Positions 18,553 to 25,910 of a stretch of 64,000 bases of DNA are shown here, piece after piece. A program made the translations under genes and the position numbers. This DNA is from Labilibaculum sp041595635. Its GTDB lineage: Bacteria > Bacteroidota > Bacteroidia > Bacteroidales > Marinifilaceae. The notes under the pieces were generated by a model. It had not been told where the DNA came from. It was given only the letters and a program-made list of their open reading frames with translations, and ran no database searches. The stretch covers positions 24,901 to 88,900 of the forward strand of contig NZ_JBFHJW010000009.1 in NCBI RefSeq assembly GCF_041595635.1, given 5' to 3'. Within the stretch, counting starts at the first letter, position 1, and every line of letters starts with the position of its first letter.

Positions 18553-20022
18553 TTGAAAAATATCTATGATAGAATGCTGAATAGAAAGTTTGTTTTTTAT
18601 GTGATGTCGGTCTTAATGATCGTAGAAAGTTTTTTCCTGATTATTAGTTCCGCAGTTGCATTACTTTACGGCGATGGTGATTTCATATTCTTTATTCAAT
18701 CAGCCGCAATCTGTCTGTTTTTAGGAGGGATTATCTATTTCACTACTAAAGATTGTAGTCGGGAAATTGGGAAAAGAGAAGCTTTTTTAGTGGTAAGTTT
18801 GGTATGGGTGGTTTTTTCCATTTTTGGTGCTCTGCCATTTCTTTTAGGAGGCTATATTCCCAATTTTACAGATGCATTTTTTGAATCTATTTCTGGTTTT
18901 ACAACTACAGGAGCTTCCATTGTAAATGATATAGAAGCCTTACCCCATGGCATTTTGTTCTGGAGATCATTAACTCATCTGCTTGGAGGAATGGGGATTT
19001 TGGTGTTGACAGTAGCTGTTTTACCTGTTTTTGGTATTGGAGGAATGGCTATGTTTAATGCCGAAGCTGCAGGAATAACGCCCGATAAATTGCATCCTAG
19101 AATTAAAGAAACAGCACAACGTCTTTGGGGTATTTATATGCTTCTAGTTGTAGTCGAAACATTATTTTTAGTTTTAGGGGAAATGAATTGGTTCGATGCC
19201 ATTTGTCATTCCTTCGGAACTCTGGCTTCAGGTGGATTTTCGACTAAAAATGCGAGCATTGTTAATTACTCTCCATATACTCAATATGTATTAATTGTTT
19301 TTATGTTTTTAGCAGGAGTTAACTTTACGCTTCATTATTTTGCCATAAATGGAAAATTTCCGAAAATATGGAATAACCAAGAGTTTAAAGTTTACACTGG
19401 TTTGATCGTAATTGTAACTTCTATTATCACTGTAACCTTGGTTTATCTCGATCATGGAAACCTTGAGAACTCTTTTCGGGATGCCTTGTTTCAGGTTACT
19501 TCGGTAATTACAAGTACTGGATTTGTGAGTGCTGATTATACCCTTTGGCACCCTTATTTGGTTTTTCTGATTTTTGGATTAATGTTTACAGGAGCTTCAG
19601 TGGGGTCTACCTCTGGAGGTGTTAAAATTCTTCGTCATTTGCTTCTTTTTAAAAATAGCATCCTTGAATTCAAACGAATGATTCATCCATCGGCTGTATT
19701 GCCTGTTCGCTACAATAATGAAGTGGTTGGACAAGATATGATCTCAAAAATTTTGGCTTTTGTGATCCTCTATTTTATGGTGTTTTTTATTGGTTGTTTT
19801 GCAATGACCTTAATAGGCATGGATTTAATTTCGGCCATGGGAGCTGTAGCCACTACAATGGGTGGAATTGGTCCAGGTTTGGGATCTGTTGGGCCAATGA
19901 ATAATTTTTCATTGGTGCCCGAAGTAGGAAAGTGGATACTTTCTTTTTTAATGATATTGGGTAGACTAGAATTATTTACCTTTTTGATTATTTTTGTTCC
20001 ATCCTTCTGGAGGAATAAATAA
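18553..20022 (+). CDS. trkH: TrkH-type potassium transporter, first copy
   Basis: 489-residue membrane pore subunit of the Trk/Ktr/HKT family. Four membrane-pore-membrane repeats can be followed by their filter loops: SGFTTTGAS (about 114), ASGGFSTKNAS (about 225), ITSTGFVSADY (about 318) and TMGGIGPGLGSVGP (about 436). The start is a TTG at 18553 giving MKNIYDRMLNRKFVFYVMSV; the next ATG would still leave the first helix, so the exact start is uncertain by a few residues. The adjacent gene is a paralogue. With TrkA it should import K+ driven by the proton or sodium gradient. Confidence 0.92.
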   Translation: MKNIYDRMLNRKFVFYVMSVLMIVESFFLIISSAVALLYGDGDFIFFIQSAAICLFLGGIIYFTTKDCSREIGKREAFLVVSLVWVVFSIFGALPFLLGGYIPNFTDAFFESISGFTTTGASIVNDIEALPHGILFWRSLTHLLGGMGILVLTVAVLPVFGIGGMAMFNAEAAGITPDKLHPRIKETAQRLWGIYMLLVVVETLFLVLGEMNWFDAICHSFGTLASGGFSTKNASIVNYSPYTQYVLIVFMFLAGVNFTLHYFAINGKFPKIWNNQEFKVYTGLIVIVTSIITVTLVYLDHGNLENSFRDALFQVTSVITSTGFVSADYTLWHPYLVFLIFGLMFTGASVGSTSGGVKILRHLLLFKNSILEFKRMIHPSAVLPVRYNNEVVGQDMISKILAFVILYFMVFFIGCFAMTLIGMDLISAMGAVATTMGGIGPGLGSVGPMNNFSLVPEVGKWILSFLMILGRLELFTFLIIFVPSFWRNK

Positions 20023-20048
20023 TATTTTTCATATCTAAGCTAATAGCA

Positions 20049-21497
20049 GTGGTTAAGCACAAAATAATTCTCAATATTCTTGGAAAACTTTTAGTTGGAG
20101 AAAGCATCTTTTTGTTTCTTTCCCTCTTAGTTTCAATCTTGTATCAAGAAGCAGATAGTATGGCTTTTGTAAAATCCATTCTAATTACCTTTTCGGTAGG
20201 AGCATTGAGTTTTTTTTTATCCAAAGGGGCTGGGAAAGACCTTGGAAAAAGGGAAGGATATATCATTGTGAGTTTGGTATGGGTCATTTTTTCCATTTTC
20301 GGTTGTCTTCCCTATCTTTTTAGTGGAGCCATTCCATCGGTAACAGATGCTTTTTTCGAAACCATGTCTGGATTTACTACCACAGGTTCTTCTATTCTTA
20401 ATAATATTGAAGAATTGCCTCATGGAATTCTTTTTTGGCGATCAATGACCCAATGGATGGGTGGAATGGGAATTATTGTGATGTTCTTAGCCATTCTTCC
20501 TACTTTGGGAATTGGAGGCCGAGAATTGTTTATTGCTGAAGTTCCAGGCCCTGCACCCGATAAGTTAACTCCTCGAATTAAAGAGACTGCTCGTAACTTA
20601 TGGGGCTTGTACATGTTGTTTACCCTTATTGAAACCATTCTTCTTTACGTAGGAGGAATGACTTTCTTTGATGCAATTAATCATTCTTTAACAACAATGG
20701 CAACGGGAGGATACTCAACAAAGCAAGCGAGTGCTGGATTTTTTACTTCTCCTTTTTTACAGTATGTTATGATCTTTTTCATGTTTGTAGCAGGAACGAA
20801 TTTCACCCTTTCTTATGCTGCGATAATTGGAAAACCTATTAAAATGTTTAAAGATGAGGAATTTCGTTTCTACGCTTTGATGGTGATTTTATTTACATTC
20901 GTGATTAGTACCATTTTGGTGATAAGTGGAGGGTTTGGCTACGAAAAAGCTTTTAGAGATGCTCTATTTACGGTAGTATCCATAATAACCACTACTGGTT
21001 ATGCCACCGCTGATTATCTTTTATGGACTCCTTTTTTAGGGATGTTGATTTTTGTCTTGTTTTTTGTGGGTGGCTCAGCCGGATCAACAGGAGGAGGTGT
21101 TAAAGTCATACGTATTTTGCTTCTCTTTAAAAATAGCTTCTATGAGCTCAAGCGTTTGGTGCATCCCAATGCAGTTATCCCAATTCGTTACAATGCTCAT
21201 GTAGTTGATCAGAGAACGGTGACCAATACTTTGGCATTTTTTGTTTTTTACATCATTATTTTCATGATTTCTTCGGTACTGATGTCACTTTGGACACCAG
21301 ATATCTATTCTGCATTTAGTGCAGTGGCAACATCATTAGGGAATATTGGTCCTGGATTTGGAGAAATAGGACCTATGGAGAATTTTTCAGCTTTGCCAGC
21401 TTTGGCCAAGTGGTTTTTGGCTTTTTTAATGATGCTTGGCCGATTGGAATTGTTCACCGTATTAATTCTATTTTCGCCTTCTTTTTGGAGACATTAA
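20049..21497 (+). CDS. trkH: TrkH-type potassium transporter, second copy
   Basis: 482 residues, clearly paralogous to the gene just upstream: both share LVWVIFSIFG, TDAFFE..SGFTTTG, LPHGILFWRS and the final LGRLELFT. Filter loops here are SGFTTTGSS, MATGGYSTKQAS, ITTTGYATADY and SLGNIGPGFGEIGP. The third and fourth loops differ from the first copy (STGF to TTGY; MGGIG to LGNIG), so ion affinity or gating may differ. The start codon is GTG at 20049, 26 bases after the first copy's stop. It converges on the SRPBCC gene 12 bases away with no obvious terminator between. Confidence 0.92.
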   Translation: MVKHKIILNILGKLLVGESIFLFLSLLVSILYQEADSMAFVKSILITFSVGALSFFLSKGAGKDLGKREGYIIVSLVWVIFSIFGCLPYLFSGAIPSVTDAFFETMSGFTTTGSSILNNIEELPHGILFWRSMTQWMGGMGIIVMFLAILPTLGIGGRELFIAEVPGPAPDKLTPRIKETARNLWGLYMLFTLIETILLYVGGMTFFDAINHSLTTMATGGYSTKQASAGFFTSPFLQYVMIFFMFVAGTNFTLSYAAIIGKPIKMFKDEEFRFYALMVILFTFVISTILVISGGFGYEKAFRDALFTVVSIITTTGYATADYLLWTPFLGMLIFVLFFVGGSAGSTGGGVKVIRILLLFKNSFYELKRLVHPNAVIPIRYNAHVVDQRTVTNTLAFFVFYIIIFMISSVLMSLWTPDIYSAFSAVATSLGNIGPGFGEIGPMENFSALPALAKWFLAFLMMLGRLELFTVLILFSPSFWRH

Positions 21498-21509
21498 GAA
21501 TGCCCAATT

Positions 21510-21977
21510 TTATTTGCTGGATGGAAAATTTATTTCCAATACCTTTTTGCGATATTCAAAAATCTCATGCAGCTTCCTTTTTATAAGTAAAGAATTCGCA
21601 ATTGCCCCAAGAAAGCCTAGTGGAGGTTGATAGGACACAATATCTTTCATGAAAATTCCATCGGCTAAGGGCTCAATTATGTGCTGATGATGCCAAAGAG
21701 AATAAGGCCCAATTCTTTGTTCATCTACAAAATAGGAGCGATCTCGTACTTGCGTTATTTCCGTTACCCAAGTGGTTTTTATCCCCAATAAGGGGCTGAC
21801 CTTATAACTAATAATCATTCCAGGATACATCTTTTCAGATAGATGATTAGATGTAATGTCGAATCCCATGTAGTCGGGAGTAATCTTTTTTAGGTTGTTC
21901 GGCGAGGAGATGAAATCCCAAATTTCATCAATGCTGGCCTTTATTTTTTGTTCTCGGTAAAATTGATAAAATGCCAT
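21510..21977 (-). CDS. SRPBCC-fold ligand-binding protein
   Basis: 155 residues. The beginning MAFYQFYREQKIKASIDEIWDFISSPNNLKKITPDYMGF is typical of the START/SRPBCC (polyketide cyclase/coenzyme Q-binding) superfamily, followed by strands such as GMIISYKVSPLLGIKTTWVTEITQV and YFVDEQRIGPYSLWHHQHIIEPLADG. It has no signal peptide or membrane helix. These cell-interior proteins have an internal hydrophobic cavity; the ligand is unknown. It lies alone, convergent with trkH and followed upstream by 500 bases without a gene. Confidence 0.75.
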   Translation of the reverse strand: MAFYQFYREQKIKASIDEIWDFISSPNNLKKITPDYMGFDITSNHLSEKMYPGMIISYKVSPLLGIKTTWVTEITQVRDRSYFVDEQRIGPYSLWHHQHIIEPLADGIFMKDIVSYQPPLGFLGAIANSLLIKRKLHEIFEYRKKVLEINFPSSK

Positions 21978-22477
21978 ATTATTTGTTTTGTAGTTTTTTA
22001 GATTTCTTTTCGAATGATCTACAGTTTGATCTATAGTGTCATTATTAAGGTCGTTTTTTTTAGTTTAGAGAGTTTTAAATCTATATGTTTAGCATTTAAC
22101 TGCTATAATGTAAACAAGTAATTGAACGAAAAGTTCAAGCTATAAGTATGGTAAATTTCATTTTGTTTGTCGAATTGTACGATAGGAAGTGCTATATTCT
22201 TTTACTTGCCAGCTAGTATTTGTTTTTTAACCAATTTAAATTTATCTCATAAGCCGATATTGCGATCAAAGAAAAAGTAATTGTAAAAAAAATGATTGAA
22301 TGATTATTCTAAAAAGGAATCAATTATTTTGGTTTGTTTAGATCTTTTTTTTATTTCTTGATTGATAAAAATATTTATTTCATGGAAGAATGATAACTTT
22401 TAGTATGGGAAAGCGTAAATAGTTTTGTTAAACTTTTAAAATAAATTAGTTTATTTCTTATCACATACTTCATTATC
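21978..22477. other. 500-base region without a recognised gene
   Basis: Strongly AT-rich, between two divergent genes. I found no ORF with coding character, no tRNA, no terminator-like hairpin and no clean TAnnTTTG element. A TAGATCA-type near-repeat occurs around 22011-22035. It may hold the promoters of both flanking genes, but I cannot place them. Confidence 0.4.
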
Positions 22478-22753
22478 ATGAAAAATATATCAGAATACAA
22501 TCACCTTATCGAAAAAGAGTTGGCAATATACAAATTAGATTCAGGAAAAATTCTAGAGAAATTTGAACGAAAATTCAATAAAGGAAGTTTAGTTGCTATA
22601 CATCATTTTAATAATGCAAGTCCAGAATTAATTGGGATGGTTAGAACAGAACTCGAAGAGGCTGGATTTAAGCCTGAATTAATTGGTAATAAACCTGGCG
22701 GCCATATCACTTTACGGGTAAGTTTATTGAAATCGACAAGTAGAGTGGCATAA
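22478..22753 (+). CDS. Small hypothetical protein, 91 residues
   Basis: I do not recognise this protein. It is soluble, lysine- and glutamate-rich, without signal peptide or membrane segment. The second half (AIHHFNNASPELIGMVRTELEEAGFKPELIGNKPGGHITLRV) reads like a compact alpha/beta domain ending in a beta-strand. Codon use and amino-acid composition look like those of its neighbours, and the ATG is preceded by AT-rich sequence without SD. It is isolated between a 500-base gap and the convergent tsaC-like gene. Confidence 0.6.
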   Translation: MKNISEYNHLIEKELAIYKLDSGKILEKFERKFNKGSLVAIHHFNNASPELIGMVRTELEEAGFKPELIGNKPGGHITLRVSLLKSTSRVA

Positions 22754-22820
22754 GAATATTAGGAAATAAGGTCATCAGTAATTTTACTGATGGTATTGTT
22801 CATATTGGGAGTAAATATTC

Positions 22821-23432
22821 TTATAAGCTTAATTCCCCAATTCCTGGTCTAATAATTTCAAAGGAACCATTTGTGCAGTCGATAATGGTTGATGCGGTAT
22901 TATTTCCGTAGCCACCATCGATGACCAAATCGACAACTTTTTTATATTTTTCTTGTATTAATTCAGGATCGGTAGTGTATTCAATCACTTCGTCGGGATC
23001 ATGAATTGAGGTAGTTAGTATTGGGTTCCCCAATTCTTCAACAATCCGCAAAGGAATAAAATGGTTGGGAACACGAATACCAACAGTTTTCTTTTTGCTT
23101 TTGAATAATTTAGGCACATTACTACTTGCAGGGAGGATAAATGTGAAGGCTCCAGGCAAATTTTTCTTCATCATTTTAAAGGTGGGGTTATCGACCTTGG
23201 CATATTCGGCCAAACTGCTTAGGTTGTTACAAATCAATGAAAAATTAGCCTTGTCTGCTTGAATTCCTTTAAGCATTGCTATTTTTTGTATGGCTTTGTT
23301 GTTGTTAATATCGCAACCTATCGCGTAGACGGTATCCGTGGGGTAGATGATAATTCCGCCGTCCTTTAAAACACTAACGATCTGTTGAAATTCCCTGTGG
23401 TTGGGATTGTCAGAATACAATTTTAAAAGCAT
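22821..23432 (-). CDS. L-threonylcarbamoyladenylate synthase (Sua5/YrdC/TsaC family)
   Basis: Makes threonylcarbamoyl-AMP from threonine, bicarbonate and ATP for the universal t6A37 modification of tRNAs that read ANN codons. 203 residues: one YrdC domain with the signatures IIIYPTDTVYAIGCD (about 27-41), KxxKGIQADKANFSLIC (about 54-70), GAFTFILPAS (about 93), VGIRVPNH (about 116) and STIIDCTNGSFEIIRPG (about 180). It lacks the Sua5 C-terminal domain, so it is the short type. It lies on the same strand as a set of threonine tRNA genes 1 kb upstream, which are themselves t6A substrates; that closeness may be chance. Confidence 0.92.
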   Translation of the reverse strand: MLLKLYSDNPNHREFQQIVSVLKDGGIIIYPTDTVYAIGCDINNNKAIQKIAMLKGIQADKANFSLICNNLSSLAEYAKVDNPTFKMMKKNLPGAFTFILPASSNVPKLFKSKKKTVGIRVPNHFIPLRIVEELGNPILTTSIHDPDEVIEYTTDPELIQEKYKKVVDLVIDGGYGNNTASTIIDCTNGSFEIIRPGIGELSL

Positions 23433-23561
23433 TTGTAGTGGTTTTGGGTTCTTTCTACGGTAAAGATAAAAGATTCTTTTAGATAGGTAATCAGCTGAGG
23501 CTTATTTATTTTCTTTTTGGCAAAGAGAAAAGAGTATACTTAGGGAAGAAATTTTTTTTTG

Positions 23562-23604
23562 AAAAAAAAGAGACTGTTCTAAAATACAAATTAGAAACAG
23601 TCTC
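23562..23604 (-). terminator. Intrinsic terminator after the transaldolase-like gene
   Basis: On the minus strand: GAGACTGTTTCTAA paired with TTAGAACAGTCTC around a short loop (one bulged base), followed by eight T residues (A-tract 23562-23569 on the plus strand). Located 21 bases past the stop codon. Confidence 0.9.
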
Positions 23605-23624
23605 ATTCTATTATTCGGCTTTGT

Positions 23625-24281
23625 TTATCCGTTTAATTTGTTGTAATCTGCAAGAAATTGTGCCAATCCTTTATCGGTTAAAGGGTGGTTTAGTAAACCA
23701 ACAATCGCACTAAGAGGACTAGTTGTAACATCAGCACCCGCTTCGATACATTGAACCATGTGCATGGTATGACGAACAGAGGCAGCTAAAACCTGAGTTT
23801 CGAAACCATAGTAACTGTTCATGTCTACAATCTGACGAATTAAATCAATTCCATCGGTACAAATATCATCTAAACGACCAATAAATGGTGAAACGTAAGT
23901 TGCGCCAGCTTTAGCAGCTAGTAAAGCCTGACCTACTGAGAATATCAATGTACAATTGGTTTTAATATCTTTTAAACTTAGATATTTAATTGCTTTTATT
24001 CCTTCTTTGGTACAGGGAACTTTAACAACTATTTGAGGATGAAGAGCAGCTAATTCCATACCTTCTGAAATCATTCCTTCAAAATCGGTTGCAATAACTT
24101 CTGCACTTACATCGCCATCTACAATTTCGCAAATATCAACATAGTGTTTTTTGATGTTATCTTCTCCTTTAATCCCTTCCTTAGCCATAAGAGATGGGTT
24201 GGTAGTAACGCCGTCTAGGATTCCTAAATCCTGGGCTTCCTTAATCTGATCAAGATTTGCTGTGTCGATAAAAAACTTCAT
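23625..24281 (-). CDS. fsa: Fructose-6-phosphate aldolase / small transaldolase
   Basis: 218-residue TIM-barrel enzyme of the TalC/FSA subfamily, short compared with classical transaldolases (about 315). Signatures: MKFFIDTANLDQIKEAQDLGILDGVTTNPSL at the start (written here in part: FFIDTANLDQIKEA, then DGVTTNPSLMAKEG), the Schiff-base lysine region IVVKVPCTKEGIKAIKYL (Lys about 86), TNCTLIFSVGQALLAAKAGATYVSPFIGR split as TNCTLIFSVGQ and AGATYVSPFIGRLDD. It could exchange C3 units in the non-oxidative pentose phosphate pathway or cleave fructose 6-phosphate; sequence alone does not decide. Own terminator; the RNA cluster lies upstream on the same strand. Confidence 0.9.
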   Translation of the reverse strand: MKFFIDTANLDQIKEAQDLGILDGVTTNPSLMAKEGIKGEDNIKKHYVDICEIVDGDVSAEVIATDFEGMISEGMELAALHPQIVVKVPCTKEGIKAIKYLSLKDIKTNCTLIFSVGQALLAAKAGATYVSPFIGRLDDICTDGIDLIRQIVDMNSYYGFETQVLAASVRHTMHMVQCIEAGADVTTSPLSAIVGLLNHPLTDKGLAQFLADYNKLNG

Positions 24282-24447
24282 TTTACGATTTTTAGTTTGT
24301 TATATGTTCAAAACGAAAATACATTAAATTCTTCGATGAACAAAGGATAGTATTCTTTTTGAACGCAAGAAATAAAACATAAAGATGCAAAAATAATTTC
24401 GCATCATTGAGATTCGAAATTGTGAAGTTGGTGGGGGAATAAAAAAG

Positions 24448-24521
24448 AGCCGATGGAGGGATTCGAACCCACGACCTGCTGATTACAAATCAGCTGCTCT
24501 GACCAACTGAGCTACATCGGC
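24448..24521 (-). tRNA. tRNA-Thr(UGU)
   Basis: 74 bases on the minus strand, acceptor stem GCCGATG/CATCGGC, anticodon loop TTTGTAA with anticodon TGT, T-loop TTCGAAT. No CCA encoded. Identical to the copies at 24886-24959 and 55139-55212. Last of four tRNA-Thr genes behind the SRP RNA. Confidence 0.95.
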
Positions 24522-24611
24522 AATTGTTACTATTCTGAAGGTGAATATGTCTTCAGATAATTTTGTAAAGAACGAACGAGAACTCGAAAGTTTTTATCTG
24601 AATTTTTATTG

Positions 24612-24683
24612 AGCCATTGATGAGAATTGAACTCATGACCTCTTCCTTACCAAGGAAGCGCTCTACCCCTGAGCTACAACGGC
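24612..24683 (-). tRNA. tRNA-Thr(GGU)
   Basis: 72 bases, acceptor stem GCCGTTG/CAATGGC with one G-T pair, anticodon loop TTGGTAA (anticodon GGT), T-loop TTCAATT. Identical to the copy at 55437-55508. Confidence 0.94.
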
Positions 24684-24720
24684 AATAACAAAATTGTAAG
24701 AAAACATTCTTTCTTTGTAG

Positions 24721-24794
24721 AGCCGATAGGGGGATTCGAACCCGCGACCTGCTGATTACAAATCAGCTGCTCTGACCAACTGAGCTACATCGGC
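24721..24794 (-). tRNA. tRNA-Thr(UGU), variant copy
   Basis: 74 bases, anticodon TGT. It differs from the other TGT copies only in the T arm and the last acceptor pair: GCGGG/CCCCC instead of GTGGG/CCCTC and a G-T pair closing the acceptor stem. It still folds; whether it is fully active is unclear. Confidence 0.92.
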
Positions 24795-24885
24795 ATTTTG
24801 TTATTTTTCAGAAGGAAGTAATAGTCTTCAAATAATCTTGTAAAGAACGAAAGAAAGCCCGAAAAGCTTTCTTTTAATTTTATTG

Positions 24886-24959
24886 AGCCGATGGAGGGAT
24901 TCGAACCCACGACCTGCTGATTACAAATCAGCTGCTCTGACCAACTGAGCTACATCGGC
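24886..24959 (-). tRNA. tRNA-Thr(UGU)
   Basis: 74 bases, acceptor GCCGATG/CATCGGC, anticodon TGT. First tRNA of the array, about 30 bases after the SRP RNA end. Confidence 0.95.
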
Positions 24960-24990
24960 ATTTTATACACTATAAAAAGAAGTATAAAAA

Positions 24991-25090
24991 GTGGGCAAGC
25001 AACTACGTCGCACCGCTTCGACCACCTACCCTTGCTGCCTTCCGACCCTGGGGGGATTCAGTAGGAGCTGGTCGCGTAGTGCTTACCCGA
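24991..25090 (-). ncRNA. ffs: Signal recognition particle RNA (small bacterial type)
   Basis: On the minus strand the segment contains the SRP domain IV core CAGGGTCGGAAGGCAGCAAGG (split: CAGGGTCGGAAGG and CAGCAAGGGTAGG), enclosed by a long stem in which GGGTAAGCACTACG pairs with CGTAGTTGCTTGCCC, one bulged T. About 100 bases, the usual size of the 4.5S-like RNA that pairs with Ffh. The 3' end runs into five T residues. The 5' end is set from the promoter whose -7 element ends at 25094, so it is good to a few bases. It probably leads the transcript that includes the threonine tRNAs. Confidence 0.9.
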
Positions 25091-25093
25091 CGA

Positions 25094-25124
25094 CAAAAGT
25101 AGAAAAATCTTGATTCCTCGCAAA
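25094..25124 (-). promoter_or_regulatory. Promoter of SRP RNA and tRNA-Thr array
   Basis: On the minus strand TTTG (25124-25121), 19 bases, TACTTTTG (25101-25094). This is the best match to the Bacteroidetes TTTG-N19-TAnnTTTG pattern in the window. Confidence 0.75.
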
Positions 25125-25304
25125 CAAAAACACGAACTTCTTAGCTATTTTTTAAGGGGTATGTAGCCAATGGTTTTATTCTCAGATCAATAATTTTTTT
25201 GAAAAGGATAATTTTTTTTGGAATTAATTTCAATCATACCTAAAGAGAGACAACTTGAAGAGAGAATTAAACTTTTGAGAGTAGGGCTTTCTTGTAAAAA
25301 CGGA

Positions 25305-25312
25305 TATCTTTG
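25305..25312 (+). promoter_or_regulatory. Predicted -7 element for the DUF4199-glycosyltransferase genes
   Basis: TATCTTTG, an exact TAnnTTTG match, 25 bases before the ATG at 25338. It argues that translation starts there rather than at the upstream in-frame TTG at 25218. Confidence 0.6.
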
Positions 25313-25337
25313 TGCTCGAAAAACAAAATTTATTTGC

Positions 25338-25901
25338 ATGCAGTTATTAAAAAATCCATTTGTAAAGCACACATTTTTATTTGGAACCTTAGTAGGAGGA
25401 GCACTTATATTAGCAGCTTTGGTTGTTTACTTTAAAGGTATGTCGATTAATTTCGACCCCAATCTTCGATCTATCAACCTGTTTTTAATAGTAAGTGGTA
25501 TTTTTTTCGGCGTAAAAAAGTATCGTGACGATGAATTAGGTGGAGTTATTAATTATGGACAAGCATTGGGCGCAGGAATACTTATCATTGCTTTTGCTGC
25601 TCTATTTTATTCTTTATTCATATATGTACTCACATCCTGGTTCGATTCATCGATTATTCAGGAAGCCATAGCCTTTGCTGAAAAAGGCCTTTACGAAATG
25701 GGCTACAAACAAAGCGATGTTGATTTGCTAATGGGAATTTATAAAAATATTACTCCTGGAATTTTTGCTTTTGGACAGTGGTTTAGTAAGGCATTATCGG
25801 GCGTTCTGTTTTCTTTAATTTTAGCTTTTTTCTTTCGACAGAATAGAAATTTGTTTCCTAAAAACCCTATTGATAAATTTAACGAATCGAATAATCAGTA
25901 A
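25338..25901 (+). CDS. DUF4199 integral membrane protein
   Basis: 187 residues from the ATG at 25338 (MQLLKNPFVKHTFLFGTLVG). Four hydrophobic helices: about 13-32, 44-58, 73-97 and 150-170, with a conserved GVKKYRDDELGGVINYGQALG loop after the second. This is the DUF4199 layout, a family common in Bacteroidetes and usually encoded directly upstream of a dolichol-phosphate-mannose-synthase-like glycosyltransferase, as here (9-base gap). An in-frame start at 25218 would add 40 residues that do not look like the family and would put the TATCTTTG promoter inside the gene, so I reject it. Function unknown; it may assist the glycosyltransferase in the membrane. Confidence 0.8.
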   Translation: MQLLKNPFVKHTFLFGTLVGGALILAALVVYFKGMSINFDPNLRSINLFLIVSGIFFGVKKYRDDELGGVINYGQALGAGILIIAFAALFYSLFIYVLTSWFDSSIIQEAIAFAEKGLYEMGYKQSDVDLLMGIYKNITPGIFAFGQWFSKALSGVLFSLILAFFFRQNRNLFPKNPIDKFNESNNQ

Positions 25902-25910
25902 AATTTAACT

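Larger units (their letters stand above)
24522..24885 (-). repeat. Duplicated tRNA-Thr spacer units
   Basis: The spacer at 24522-24611 and the spacer at 24795-24885 share a common layout: TCAGA/CTGAAGG-like start, GTCTTCA-ATAAT-TTGTAAAGAACGAA in the middle and a TTTTATTGAGCC end. With the flanking tRNA-Thr genes, this implies that a tRNA-plus-spacer unit was duplicated and has since diverged. Confidence 0.6.

Noticed and set aside
22773..22792. Hairpin CATCAGTA/TACTGATG as terminator between the 91-residue protein and the YrdC-type gene
   Set aside because: No T-run on either strand; short stem, so evidence is too weak.
24448..24959. Repeat array that could be mistaken for CRISPR or MITE copies
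   Set aside because: The repeated units are complete tRNA-Thr genes; spacers are related to each other and not of uniform CRISPR size.
25218..25337. N-terminal 40-residue extension of the DUF4199 protein
   Set aside because: It contains an exact -7 promoter element and does not resemble the family.
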